A stretch of 64,000 nucleotides of DNA, from contig NZ_WMIB01000001.1 in the NCBI RefSeq assembly GCF_009711125.1, forward strand, positions 310,001 through 374,000. Reading direction: 5' to 3'. Below, in pieces: positions 9,289 to 17,790 of the stretch. Under the pieces are notes generated by a model, which saw nothing but the letters and a program-made list of their open reading frames with translations, ran no database searches and was not told where the DNA came from. The DNA is from Metabacillus mangrovi. GTDB taxonomy: Bacteria > Bacillota > Bacilli > Bacillales > Bacillaceae. Both the position numbers and the translations under genes were made by a program. Every line of letters starts with the position of its first letter. The stretch's first letter is position 1.

Positions 9289-10794
9289 TTAACTCAGTGA
9301 ATAAAGCCGGCTGTATTTTTCAGTAAGGTAGGTGATCAGATGGTCCGCGTTCAGTTCTTCACCTGTTACCTCCTGAAGAAGCTGAAGCGGTTTTTTTGTT
9401 TTTCCGTGCTGATGGATTTTCTCGGTCAGCCAGGAGAGGATGCTGCCGAGTTCCCCTCTTTCAATGCGGTCCTCAAGGTCGGGCAGATCTTTCAGCATGG
9501 CATTTCTGAATTGCGCTCCGTACAGAAGGCCGAGTGCGTAGGAAGGGAAATAGCCGAAGCTGCCTCCTGCCCAGTGTACGTCCTGAAGCACACCTTTTGC
9601 ATCATTGGGCGGTACAACACCAAGGTATTCTTCATATTTCCTGTTCCATACTTCCGGGAGGTCTGCTACTGCCAGATTGCCGTTAAACAGCTCCTTCTCG
9701 ATTTCATAACGGATCATAATATGAAGCGAGTAAGTCAGCTCATCTGCTTCAATCCGGATCAGGGACGGCTTCGATTCATTTATCGCAAAATAAAAGTCTT
9801 CAAGAGAGACCGATTGCAGCTGCTCCGGGGAAAAACTTCTGAACGTTTCATAGTACCGCTTCCAAAATCCGAAGCTTCGGCCGATAAAGTTTTCATAAAA
9901 AAGCGACTGTGACTCGTGAATGCCGTATGAGGTGCCGCTGCATAAAGGGGTGCCTTCCAGCTCCTCTGAAATATTCTGTTCATAAAGCGCATGTCCGCAT
10001 TCATGGATTGTTCCGAAAACAGCAGTTCTGAAATCCTGCTCATCGTATTTCGTCGTCACCCTCACATCGCTCCTGTTGATCGAAATCTGGAACGGATGGA
10101 TCGTTTCATCCAGGCGTCCGGCTGAGAAATCATAGCCAAGCTCTTTCAGAAAAAATTCACTTGCTTTCTTCTGTTCCTCTGCCGGGAAGGTCCCGTAAAT
10201 AAAATCTGCATTTGGCTGTTTAGAGGCAGCTGAAATATTTTGGACGAGAGGAACAATTTTTTCCCGCAATTGAGCGAATACGCGGTCGAGTACATCGACG
10301 GTCATCCCCGGCTCATAGAAACCGAGCAGCGTATTGTAAGGTGTGCCTTCATAGCCCCAATAGCCCAGAAACTTTTTATTCGTTTCCACAAGCTGTTCCA
10401 GATAAGGCGCGAACAGCGGAAAATCATTCGTTTCTTTAGCTGTTTCCCATACAGATTCCGCTTTTGTCTGAAGCATGACGTATTCTGCATACTCCGCCTC
10501 GGGGATTTTTTTGTATTTGCTGTATTCTTTAATGGATTCTTCAACTGCAGCTCTTGTTTTCGGGGAAAGATCCGGCGTTGCGCTCAGTTCATCAAGCAGT
10601 CTCTTCATTTCATCTGATGTTTTCAGCCTGAATTCTTCCGCTGACAGGATCCCGATCGTTTTTGAGCGCTGGTCAACCCCTTTTTTAGGCGCTCCGGTGC
10701 GTAAATCCCAAAACAGGACATTCAAAGCTTCCTGATAACTTTGGATTTTTTGAAGCAGTTCATAAAACTGCTTTTCTGTCTCGATCTTTATCAT
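9289..10794 (-). CDS. ypwA: YpwA, M32-family metallocarboxypeptidase (thermostable carboxypeptidase 1 type)
   Basis: A zinc carboxypeptidase of 501 residues, the same length as B. subtilis YpwA, removing C-terminal amino acids from cytosolic peptides. The HExxH zinc motif is HECGH in FGTIHECGHALYEQ, followed by the M32 marker GTSYGIHESQSL with the third ligand region. No signal peptide is present. The start is the ATG at 10794, seven bases after AGAGGGGG; an upstream in-frame ATG lacks such a site. The gene stands alone between two terminators. Confidence 0.95.
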   Translation of the reverse strand: MIKIETEKQFYELLQKIQSYQEALNVLFWDLRTGAPKKGVDQRSKTIGILSAEEFRLKTSDEMKRLLDELSATPDLSPKTRAAVEESIKEYSKYKKIPEAEYAEYVMLQTKAESVWETAKETNDFPLFAPYLEQLVETNKKFLGYWGYEGTPYNTLLGFYEPGMTVDVLDRVFAQLREKIVPLVQNISAASKQPNADFIYGTFPAEEQKKASEFFLKELGYDFSAGRLDETIHPFQISINRSDVRVTTKYDEQDFRTAVFGTIHECGHALYEQNISEELEGTPLCSGTSYGIHESQSLFYENFIGRSFGFWKRYYETFRSFSPEQLQSVSLEDFYFAINESKPSLIRIEADELTYSLHIMIRYEIEKELFNGNLAVADLPEVWNRKYEEYLGVVPPNDAKGVLQDVHWAGGSFGYFPSYALGLLYGAQFRNAMLKDLPDLEDRIERGELGSILSWLTEKIHQHGKTKKPLQLLQEVTGEELNADHLITYLTEKYSRLYSLS

Positions 10795-10883
10795 TATGTA
10801 TCCCCCTCTGTATTTGCAGAAATATTCCAACTATAATCGTATCCAAGGGGGCTATTACTGTCAACGGCTTATACAGCCTGCAG

Positions 10884-10913
10884 CAAAAAAAAAGCCTGTC
10901 TTCCCAACAGGCT
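10884..10913 (-). terminator. intrinsic terminator after ypvA
   Basis: A short AGCCTGT / ACAGGCT hairpin is followed by nine T residues on the minus strand, about 30 bases after the ypvA stop. A nearby GACAGGTCTT segment could form an alternative pairing. Confidence 0.82.
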
Positions 10914-10945
10914 GGCAGCCCCGGTAAGACAGGTCTTCATCAAGA

Positions 10946-12868
10946 TTATTCAGATGGTACGATCGGGAGAATCCCTGTGATGGCTCTCAGCGTGTCTTCC
11001 GGCTGGCCGGCATCAATAAAGATCGTGGCTGTGCCATCGTCTGATCCTGTCCGGATGAGACGGCCCAGACCCTGGCGGAGCCTTAGGATCATATATGGCA
11101 GATCGACTTGTTTGTAAGGATCATCTGTATATTTTCGCTTCGCATTAAAAACTGGGTCCTGGGGAGGGTATGGCAGAGACCAGATGATCAGGTTGGAGAG
11201 AGACTCTCCAGGCACATCCAGACCCTCCCATAAGTTTACGCTGCAAAGAACAGACGGTATTTCCCGCTGGAATTTTGATACCGTCTCACTGATTTCATTT
11301 TCCCCTTCATAATAAACGGGGAATGGAAACTCTTCACGGTCAGCAGCTGCTTTGAATCGGTTCATTTCCTGGCGGGAAGGAAAAAGTATCAGTGTTTTCC
11401 CGCCATTGTGTTTGATGGATTCGATGATCCGCTCTGCTTTCTCGTCATCTTCCTTGCCATTCGAGATAAAGAGCTTCATCTGTTCTTCGTAATCAAAAGG
11501 CGATTCCACAGAGAACGATAAGTAATCCCCGATTCCCAGACTGCTTGCCATGTACTCGAAGGACTTGTCGCTTGAAAGGGTGGCGGATGAAAAGATCACC
11601 GGCTTTTCGCTGCTGAACACTTTCTCCTTCAGGACCTCCTCAACGGTTCTCGGCATGATGACGAGACACAGATCTCCGTCGCGGCTCTCAGTCCAGGATA
11701 CAGCGTGGTTTCCTTTATTGAATAGACCGATTGAGTATTCCATTTGTTCAAGGATTTCTTCCGCTATTTTTAGTTCGAACGGGTCTATGGTGTATAACTC
11801 TCCTTCGAAGACGAGTGCCTCTCCGATTTTTTCGAGAGCAGATTGAAGCTTGCTTGCATTCTGCATTAAAGCTTCCCCACTCTGGATGTCGTTTCTTAAT
11901 GAATCCGGCACTTTAACAGAGGACGCTTCAAGCAGGCTGAAAAATTGGTCGTTCACCATGAGAGCCTCTTCTACGAGGTTCGCGAATTCCTCCCTGATCT
12001 CGTTTTGGAGGAGGCGTTCCAGGCTCGCTTCGAGACTGCTTTTCCTTACCCGGTAAGTTAAGGCTTTCTGAGCAGCGAATTCAAGAAGATGACCTTCATC
12101 AAATACAACGCTGCTATGCTCAGGCAAAAGCGGAAGATGGCCTTCGCGCTTACGCGATTCCGCAGTCCAAATATGTTCCATATAAAAATCATGGGAGCAG
12201 ATAATGAGATCCGAAGCTTTACGGTAATAGTCTCTTGAAAGAGTGAGGCCGCAGCGCTGTCTGAATTCACATGACTGGCAGTCCTGAAAAGGATCCCAGG
12301 AAATCCTTGTCCATTCTTCGTCTGAAACCTCCGGGTACTGTTTCCGGTCTCCGTATGGTGTATATCTCTGCAGTCCGGCAGGATTGTGGACGAAATCCGG
12401 CAGTCCTTCGTGAATGTCATCAAATTTTTCGTTATCTTCTCTCTGAACTGCATGCTCAAGCTTCCTCACACACAAATATTGATCCTGTGATTTGCTCAGT
12501 CTGGCATCCACGGCCAAGTCAAGGTGCTCAGCAATTTTCCGGATATCGCCTTCCTCTTTGACCAGCTGTTCGATCAGGGTTTCATCGGCACAGGCGATAA
12601 TCGCCGGCTTCCCGGTATAACGTGCATAAGCAATCGTAAAGAGCAGGTACACAAGTGTTTTTCCTGTCCCTACGCCGGCTTCTGCAAAAATGGTTTTCTT
12701 TTCCTTAAAGGCTCTTTCCAGCTGGAAAGCCATAAAAATTTGTTCATCTCTTAAATCAAAACCTTTTTCAGGAAGAATATCGTAAAAAACATCACCAATC
12801 CAGTTGGATAAACCTTCATAGAATGTTTCATCTTTAGAGATAGGGAAAGGCAAACGAGCAGTTGTCAT
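10946..12868 (-). CDS. ypvA: YpvA, DinG/XPD-family superfamily 2 helicase with Fe-S cysteines
   Basis: An ATP-dependent DNA helicase of the DinG/Rad3 family, 640 residues, without an exonuclease domain. Walker A is AEAGVGTGKT near residue 62, the DEAH box reads DEGH (VVFDEGHLLE), and motif VI is RLRQGLGRLIRTGSD near the C-terminus. Between Walker A and the DEGH box are four cysteines (LCVRK, then CQSCEFRQRC) in the XPD-like arrangement that holds a 4Fe-4S cluster. The window encodes a second DinG-type helicase (33748-36543) that lacks these cysteines. Its role is probably DNA repair; the exact substrate is unknown. Confidence 0.92.
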   Translation of the reverse strand: MTTARLPFPISKDETFYEGLSNWIGDVFYDILPEKGFDLRDEQIFMAFQLERAFKEKKTIFAEAGVGTGKTLVYLLFTIAYARYTGKPAIIACADETLIEQLVKEEGDIRKIAEHLDLAVDARLSKSQDQYLCVRKLEHAVQREDNEKFDDIHEGLPDFVHNPAGLQRYTPYGDRKQYPEVSDEEWTRISWDPFQDCQSCEFRQRCGLTLSRDYYRKASDLIICSHDFYMEHIWTAESRKREGHLPLLPEHSSVVFDEGHLLEFAAQKALTYRVRKSSLEASLERLLQNEIREEFANLVEEALMVNDQFFSLLEASSVKVPDSLRNDIQSGEALMQNASKLQSALEKIGEALVFEGELYTIDPFELKIAEEILEQMEYSIGLFNKGNHAVSWTESRDGDLCLVIMPRTVEEVLKEKVFSSEKPVIFSSATLSSDKSFEYMASSLGIGDYLSFSVESPFDYEEQMKLFISNGKEDDEKAERIIESIKHNGGKTLILFPSRQEMNRFKAAADREEFPFPVYYEGENEISETVSKFQREIPSVLCSVNLWEGLDVPGESLSNLIIWSLPYPPQDPVFNAKRKYTDDPYKQVDLPYMILRLRQGLGRLIRTGSDDGTATIFIDAGQPEDTLRAITGILPIVPSE

Positions 12869-12949
12869 GTATTTAACACCGTTCCTCTTTTTAAATTCAG
12901 AAATTTAATTTTATCACGGACTCTATCATCCGGCAAGAATCCTGCACAT

Positions 12950-12974
12950 AAAAAGAGGAACCGAGTGGTTCCTC
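12950..12974 (-). terminator. intrinsic terminator after the 64-residue gene
   Basis: An 8-bp stem GAGGAACC / GGTTCCTC with loop GAGT (plus strand) is followed on the minus strand by TTTTT. It sits just beyond the stop of the small gene at 12985. Confidence 0.75.
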
Positions 12975-12984
12975 CTATGCAGGT

Positions 12985-13179
12985 TCAGTATCGGTCGTAA
13001 AGTGATTGAATCAGCAGCTTTTTTTCCAGAGCCGAGGCATGGGAGATGGCCTGCAGAAGATCCTCTCTCGCCGTTCCGATGGATAGAAGACCGATGCTCT
13101 CTTCAGGCTGGCCTGCGAGCTGCTCATAAGACCGGTTCAGCGCCTTTGATATTAATTGAAATTGATCATTGCCCAGCAT
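12985..13179 (-). CDS. small helical protein, unknown function (64 aa)
   Basis: A 64-residue acidic protein, MLGNDQFQLISKALN..., predicted by eye to be mostly helical and ending LLIQSLYDRY. I do not recognise a family. The ATG at 13179 follows AAAGGAGAG at normal spacing, and a terminator follows the stop, which supports a real gene. It lies on the same strand between rlmL and ypvA, about 57 bases after the rlmL stop, so it may be read from the rlmL promoter. Confidence 0.65.
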   Translation of the reverse strand: MLGNDQFQLISKALNRSYEQLAGQPEESIGLLSIGTAREDLLQAISHASALEKKLLIQSLYDRY

Positions 13180-13236
13180 GGATGGCTTCTCTCCTTTTTT
13201 CACAGATAGAAGCAGTGTATGCCGGACAATGGTTTT

Positions 13237-14382
13237 TTATACCTTTCTTGGCGGCCTCGGACCCCAATACTGATAATAATCCGTTCGGATGAACCCGTTG
13301 AAAAGCTTACGTTTTTTGGTTGCTTTTTTCCCGTAAAACTTCTCGAAATCCGGATGGGAAGTAAGCATATAAACAGACCAGGTGTCCAGTTTTTCAAATG
13401 CCCGGCCCATTTCTTTATACATTTCCTCTACTTCCGGTTTATCGCCGAGCCGCTCCCCATATGGCGGGTTCCCTGCGATCACACCATATTCCAGGGAAGA
13501 GGTAAAATCCCTTACCTGCATTTGTTTAAACGAGATAAAATCCGACAGTCCCGCTTCTTCAGCATTTTCTTTTGCAATCTCCACCATCCGGTGGTCGATG
13601 TCGCTTCCCTGGATCTCAAGCTTCTGATCATAACGGGCCAGGTCCTCGACTTCCATCCGGGCTTCGTTCCAGACTTCTCTCCCGATCCAATCCCATTTTT
13701 CAGATGCAAATTCACGGTTAAAGCCGGGAGCAATGTTCTGCCCGATCAGGGCTGCTTCAATCGGAAGGGTTCCTGATCCGCAGAAAGGATCCGCGAACGG
13801 TTTATCGGCATTCCAGTTTGTCAGCATAATGAGGGCCGCAGCAAGCGTTTCTTTAATCGGTGCTTCCCCCTGCCCAATTCTGAATCCCCTGCGGTGTAGG
13901 CCTGTCCCGGATGCATCGATGGTCAGGGTGCAGACGTCTTTAAGAATGGCCACTTCAATCCTGTAAAGCGGACCGTTCTCTTCAAACCAGCCTGACTGCA
14001 AACGGTGATGCTTTCTCATGTTTTCTACAACCGCTTTTTTTACAATACTCTGGCAGTCGGGAACGGAGAACAGCTTGGACTTCACTGATTTCCCGATCAC
14101 GGGAAATTCTGCATTCACCGGTATGTAATCTCCCCAGTTCAATGCTTTCGTCTGTTCGAACAGCTCGTCGAACGTTTCAGCCTTAAATTCTCCGACTTTT
14201 ATTTTTATGCGGTCTGCCGTCCTCAGCCACAGGTTTGACCGGGCGATTGCTTTTGCATCGCCTTTAAAGGTTACTTTGCTGTTTTCAGTCTCGTATTCAT
14301 ATCCAAGATCGCCGACCTCTTTGGCCACAAGCGATTCCAGCCCCATTGCTGAAGTGGCGATTAATGTCAAATCTTTCATCAT
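13237..14382 (-). CDS. ypsC: RlmL-type 23S rRNA (guanine-N2)-methyltransferase (YpsC)
   Basis: An rRNA methyltransferase of 381 residues from the THUMP/UPF0020 family, close to B. subtilis YpsC in length. It has an N-terminal THUMP RNA-binding region (about 45-155) and a C-terminal Rossmann methylase with the SAM loop ADPFCGSGTLPIEAALI and the catalytic NPPYGERLG motif typical of N2-guanine methylation. The start ATG pair follows GGAGAG. It is homologous to the methylase half of E. coli RlmL, but the exact modified base is not visible in sequence. rnpB lies upstream. Confidence 0.93.
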   Translation of the reverse strand: MMKDLTLIATSAMGLESLVAKEVGDLGYEYETENSKVTFKGDAKAIARSNLWLRTADRIKIKVGEFKAETFDELFEQTKALNWGDYIPVNAEFPVIGKSVKSKLFSVPDCQSIVKKAVVENMRKHHRLQSGWFEENGPLYRIEVAILKDVCTLTIDASGTGLHRRGFRIGQGEAPIKETLAAALIMLTNWNADKPFADPFCGSGTLPIEAALIGQNIAPGFNREFASEKWDWIGREVWNEARMEVEDLARYDQKLEIQGSDIDHRMVEIAKENAEEAGLSDFISFKQMQVRDFTSSLEYGVIAGNPPYGERLGDKPEVEEMYKEMGRAFEKLDTWSVYMLTSHPDFEKFYGKKATKKRKLFNGFIRTDYYQYWGPRPPRKV

Positions 14383-14445
14383 TGCAGCTCTCCATTCTAT
14401 GTAGATGCCGGGCAGATGTTAGCTGTACCCGTACATATTGTAACG

Positions 14446-14472
14446 AAAAAGCTCTCCTTCAACAAGGAGAGC
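14446..14472 (-). terminator. intrinsic terminator of rnpB
   Basis: A 9-bp stem GCTCTCCTT / AAGGAGAGC with a four-base loop is followed by TTTTT on the minus strand, about 30 bases past the 3' end of the RNase P RNA. Confidence 0.9.
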
Positions 14473-14499
14473 CAGGTTTAATTCATATTCACGGTAACT

Positions 14500-14912
14500 T
14501 TTACCTAACGACGTTCGATAAGCCATGTTTTGTTCCTTTGTACTGCAAGCGGCTGTCACCTCGTACTCAGGCGGCAATCATCTATCTACAGAACCGGGAA
14601 CGGCTCTGTCTTTCCCTTCGTTCAGTTCCTCCGGGAAAATGCCCCTACCATAATTTGGGTTTCTCGCTCGAGGGGTTTACCTCGTTCCACTCCTGCAATT
14701 TCTTGCAGGACTCCGTCACTGTGGCACTTTCAGAGTAGTGGCGCCATATCCATAAGGACTTAGGCGCGTTCCCCGCCGTTAGCCCGGAAATCCGGACCAC
14801 CCTGGCTTATGAATTCGCCAGGCACGAACACTACGGGCATCTCAGCACCGTGCGAGCATGGACTTTCCTCTGCAGACCTAAAGCCTGCAGCGATTACCTG
14901 AACGTCATTATT
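14500..14912 (-). ncRNA. rnpB: RNase P RNA, Bacillus type B (rnpB)
   Basis: The catalytic RNA of RNase P, which trims the 5' ends of tRNA precursors. On the minus strand the diagnostic conserved blocks appear in order: GAGGAAAGTCCATGCTCGCA near the 5' end, AGTGCCACAGTGACG, GTGGAACGAGGTAAACCCCT, GAGCGAGAAACCC, then GTAGATAGATGATTGCCGCC and ACAAAACATGGCTTA. The ends pair as the P1 helix (GACGTTC with GAACGTC). Length and helices match the type B form of Bacillus. The ends are approximate to within about ten bases. Short open frames on this stretch are not genes. Confidence 0.97.
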
Positions 14913-14940
14913 TAGTTAGCCGCTGTTAACAGCAATATAA

Positions 14941-14969
14941 ATCATAGCAAATTTCATTCACAAAAGCAA
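14941..14969 (-). promoter_or_regulatory. sigma-A promoter of rnpB
   Basis: TTGCTT, a 17-base spacer and TATGAT on the minus strand form a good housekeeping promoter. Transcription would start about 20 bases before the mature 5' end. A perfect 12-bp palindrome (GCTGTTAACAGC, 14922-14933) sits at the predicted start site, inside the short 5' extension. Confidence 0.8.
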
Positions 14970-14996
14970 GTGCCGTTTTCGGCCTATTTTTATGTA

Positions 14997-15293
14997 TCAA
15001 TCGTACAGCTTGCTTCCGAATACATGCTTCTCCAGATTGGACAAGCGCTTCAAAATATCAAAGTTAGTCGTATTCGTCTGGGAAGGCTGTTTTTTATAGG
15101 CCTCTTCAAGCTGCTTTTTTAAGCGCAGATTTTCCTGCTGAAGTTCCTCTATTTCCTGATGGAGCGTTTCATAATCCTTGATAATAAAATCAAGGTATTT
15201 ATCAACATCCTCCTGTTTGTAGCCTCTTACAGATGTTTTGAATTCTTTTTCCAGTATTTCCTTGGCCGTCAGCTTTACTTTGTCAGAAAGCAT
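14997..15293 (-). CDS. gpsB: GpsB, cell division/cell wall regulator
   Basis: A DivIVA-like cytosolic adaptor of 98 residues that shuttles PBP1 (PonA) between septum and side wall. The N-terminal membrane- and PBP-binding domain ([18 protein letters not shown] then [13 protein letters not shown]) is almost identical to that of B. subtilis. A coiled coil (about 35-70) and the C-terminal hexamerisation end [13 protein letters not shown] follow. The ATG at 15293 gives exactly the family length and follows GGGGTG. Its client PonA is encoded about 10 kb away in this window. Confidence 0.97.
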   Translation of the reverse strand: MLSDKVKLTAKEILEKEFKTSVRGYKQEDVDKYLDFIIKDYETLHQEIEELQQENLRLKKQLEEAYKKQPSQTNTTNFDILKRLSNLEKHVFGSKLYD

Positions 15294-15385
15294 TTCTTTC
15301 ACCCCGATCAAAAATGGTTACTTTATATTTTTTCAGAAATCCTTCCAATTGTCAATTTCCCCATTATAAAAGGTTTTTAAACCGT

Positions 15386-15928
15386 TCACTCCTGAAGCTC
15401 TTCCACTATATTCTGCAAATCATAAAAAGAGAAGAGCCTAATGGAGTATTCGTTTTCCTGTGTCATTTTACGGGCAGCTTCCAGCATAAATTTCGGCGAA
15501 CCCGGCTTCTCTTCATCGTAGATCATAATCATCCCATCGGTTTTCCGGATGATAAACTGATTTTTCATTGAAAATTGCTTTGGACTTTCATAGGGACGCT
15601 TGCTGATGCTTTCTGCAAAATCCGCCTCCATCATGATCATCTCATACTGCTCTTTCGCAGCATCTTTCCATTTTTCCTCCTGATGGAAAAACGGTGTCAG
15701 GACCGCAAGCTTCAGATCAGGATATTCTTCCTTCAGCTCAAGAACCGTTTCAGCCGCCCACATCTCTACTCCCTGCTGACCGCTGACGATGACCCATTCG
15801 AGTCCTTCATCAATAAGCACTTTAAGTTCTCTTTCAAGCAGTTTTTTTATGTAGTGCACACCGGGATGGTTTTTCGAAAAGATCCCCAGTTCATGCGGCT
15901 TATAGCCGGTTACAGCTACCGTTTTCAT
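15386..15928 (-). CDS. ypsA: YpsA, SLOG-fold (DUF1273) protein
   Basis: A 180-residue protein of the YpsA family with a SLOG/DprA-like Rossmann fold. The nucleotide-binding GYKPHELGIF motif is at the N-terminus, GLEWVIVSGQQGVEMWAAE in the middle, and the PYESPKQFSMKNQF segment follows. In B. subtilis and S. aureus it is linked to cell division. The ATG at 15928 follows AGGTG and gives the same length as the B. subtilis protein. It is upstream of gpsB on the same strand, the usual arrangement. The ligand is not known. Confidence 0.93.
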   Translation of the reverse strand: MKTVAVTGYKPHELGIFSKNHPGVHYIKKLLERELKVLIDEGLEWVIVSGQQGVEMWAAETVLELKEEYPDLKLAVLTPFFHQEEKWKDAAKEQYEMIMMEADFAESISKRPYESPKQFSMKNQFIIRKTDGMIMIYDEEKPGSPKFMLEAARKMTQENEYSIRLFSFYDLQNIVEELQE

Positions 15929-15979
15929 CTCATTCACCTGCCCATAATTAAAGGAGCTGCTCTAACAGCTCCTCTCTTT

Positions 15980-16204
15980 TCAGTAAGGTCTCGGACCGCC
16001 GCAATTGAAGTGCTGGTGGGAAACCTCATTAACTGCGGATTGCGTTTGCGGATGGTAGTGAAGATGCTGGTACATCTGATGATTGACATTAGTGGTGTGC
16101 TGAGGGTGAATATGAGGTACTACAGTTGTTGAGCAAGTGTTTGTCATACAGCATTGGGTAGGATGCACAATTGGAGGCATCATATATGGTCTTCTTCCAA
16201 ACAT
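15980..16204 (-). CDS. cotD: CotD, inner spore coat protein
   Basis: A small (74-residue) His- and Cys-rich inner coat protein made late in the mother cell. The core PPIVHPTQCC...VPHIHPQHTTNVNHQ and the repeated HQH / HYHP pieces match B. subtilis CotD (75 aa). The ATG at 16204 follows AAAGGAG by eight bases; the GTG three codons earlier is too close to it. A GerE-type box lies about 80 bases upstream. Confidence 0.93.
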   Translation of the reverse strand: MFGRRPYMMPPIVHPTQCCMTNTCSTTVVPHIHPQHTTNVNHQMYQHLHYHPQTQSAVNEVSHQHFNCGGPRPY

Positions 16205-16242
16205 TTTGTTCACTCCTTTAGTTATATATCTTGCTTTCCATA

Positions 16243-16290
16243 CAAGTTATGCTAAAAGGAGTGTACCTGTACTATTGCAAACACCTATTT
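16243..16290 (-). promoter_or_regulatory. putative sigma-K promoter with GerE box for cotD
   Basis: On the minus strand AAATAGGTGTTT (16279-16290) matches the GerE consensus RWWTRGGYNNYY at every position. About 28 bases downstream is CATAACTTG (16243-16251), one base off the sigma-K -10 pattern CATAnnnTA. The layout suits GerE activation of a late coat gene. The rest of the 320-bp gap up to yprB (16291-16524) holds no gene I can support. Confidence 0.55.
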
Positions 16291-16524
16291 TTCTGTACAA
16301 ATTAAAGATAGGCGTAAAACGTTTCTTTGAATGCTGTAAAAACATAGACCGTGGCAATAATTACGATAAAGAAGAGATACAGGACACCTTTGTACATTTA
16401 AGCATTCTCCTAATAAATAATTGGCTTACAATCATCTATTTTACATGCTTCATCACAATTCTACAATTCCTGTTTACAAAGGTTTGAAATTGTCACAATT
16501 TCGTTAAAAATTTGGCGGATTTTC

Positions 16525-17790
16525 TCATTTCCTGCGCTTGCCCGGGGAATAATTCACCGATAATTTCCCGGTCAGCCTGTTTTTCCGTTTATTTCCCTCA
16601 GTCAGGACAGACTCCATCGATCCATGTCCCCCCATCTGCTTACATTCCTTTGCAGCCTGCAGAAGATAGCCGGTATATTCGAGAGCTTTGTCCAGGTCTT
16701 TTACAGTATGCTCATAATACATCGCTAGCTGTACGTATGCATCAAGGCGGAGTTTCCCCCTGTCCTTTGCTGCAATCTCTTCCCAGAGCGGGACGGCTTC
16801 ATCCCATTCCTTTTTCTTCTTAAACGCTGCAGCCAGTTTATGCTTTGCATCCAGCAGTCTGCCTGTGCCTTCTTTGGCGATCCTTTCGTATTCCTGAAAA
16901 GCCGTTCCGTGCTCTCCAGCCAACTCATACCATCTGGCCACTTCATATTCTTCCTTATCATCACCCTCTGACTGCATCCCGACTCCTAGGAGTTTTCTGG
17001 ACAAATGGGTGTAAAGAGTGATCAGGGTAAGAACGTCCAGTTCGTTATGCTTCAGTATTCCCTCCAGCACGGATTCATCTCCGGTCTGGACGTAGTGCTG
17101 ATAAATAATCGGTGCGAGGTAGCCCGGAACATCATCTTCTCTGTTGATGCCCAGAATTTCCGATTCCACATTCGCAAGCTTCATGGCAAACCCTTTGTGC
17201 TTCCACAACCTGCGTGATGCATGGTAGAGATCGAAATGTCCGAATGAGGGGAGCTCCGGCAAAAACTCGCGTATGAGTGTATGCCTCGTCTTTACCTGCG
17301 GCCAGTCAAAAGATTTGCCATTGTACGTGACCAGGGTTGTAATATCCACATACTTCAAAAAATCTTTGTAAAAAGCGACTTCGTGGCCGGGCTTCGGAAG
17401 AAGGTGCTGGCGGACAACGACTTCTTTATCTGTAAAGGAAGCATGGCCGAGCAGGAAGATCATATTCCCCGCCCCTCCTCCGAGACCGGTTGTTTCTGTA
17501 TCAAAAAAGAAAAGGTCGCCTGGATTGTGTCCTTTTGCAGTCAGGGGGTGCTGCAGGCCGGAGGAGTTCCACCTGCTGATGACTTCCATGCATTCCCCCA
17601 GGTTATAGATGCCATGCTGATAATCGAGCGGATAGGATGTTTCCCGAAGCAGACAGTATTCATCCCCATGCTGTATGGCTTTTAAAGCGGTCTTCCCTGC
17701 TGCAGTTTTTCGTTCTTCCATCACAGGCTGTGACTTTTCTTCTTTAATGATGTGGTCTTTCAGACGGTTCAGTTTGTTTTTTAAAGACAT
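16525..17790 (-). CDS. mrfB: MrfB (YprB), RNase H-like DEDDh-type exonuclease with TPR tail
   Basis: A metal-dependent exonuclease of 421 residues, partner of MrfA in the mitomycin C lesion-repair pathway of B. subtilis. Catalytic motifs: FFFDTETTGLGGGAGN (about 95-110) supplies Asp and Glu, VTYNGKSFDWP follows, and HNELDVLTL carries the last His and Asp. The C-terminal third looks like tetratricopeptide repeats. The start ATG follows GAGGGAAG and lies inside the end of mrfA, with a 47-base overlap in another frame, so the two are made together. Confidence 0.92.
   Translation of the reverse strand: MSLKNKLNRLKDHIIKEEKSQPVMEERKTAAGKTALKAIQHGDEYCLLRETSYPLDYQHGIYNLGECMEVISRWNSSGLQHPLTAKGHNPGDLFFFDTETTGLGGGAGNMIFLLGHASFTDKEVVVRQHLLPKPGHEVAFYKDFLKYVDITTLVTYNGKSFDWPQVKTRHTLIREFLPELPSFGHFDLYHASRRLWKHKGFAMKLANVESEILGINREDDVPGYLAPIIYQHYVQTGDESVLEGILKHNELDVLTLITLYTHLSRKLLGVGMQSEGDDKEEYEVARWYELAGEHGTAFQEYERIAKEGTGRLLDAKHKLAAAFKKKKEWDEAVPLWEEIAAKDRGKLRLDAYVQLAMYYEHTVKDLDKALEYTGYLLQAAKECKQMGGHGSMESVLTEGNKRKNRLTGKLSVNYSPGKRRK

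Noticed and set aside
14346-14763. Overlapping short open frames across the rnpB locus
   Set aside because: The sequence is explained fully by RNase P RNA structure and its conserved blocks.
17744-17790. Frameshift joining mrfA and mrfB
   Set aside because: Both proteins are full length with complete domains and mrfB has its own binding site; the 47-base overlap is a normal out-of-frame overlap.
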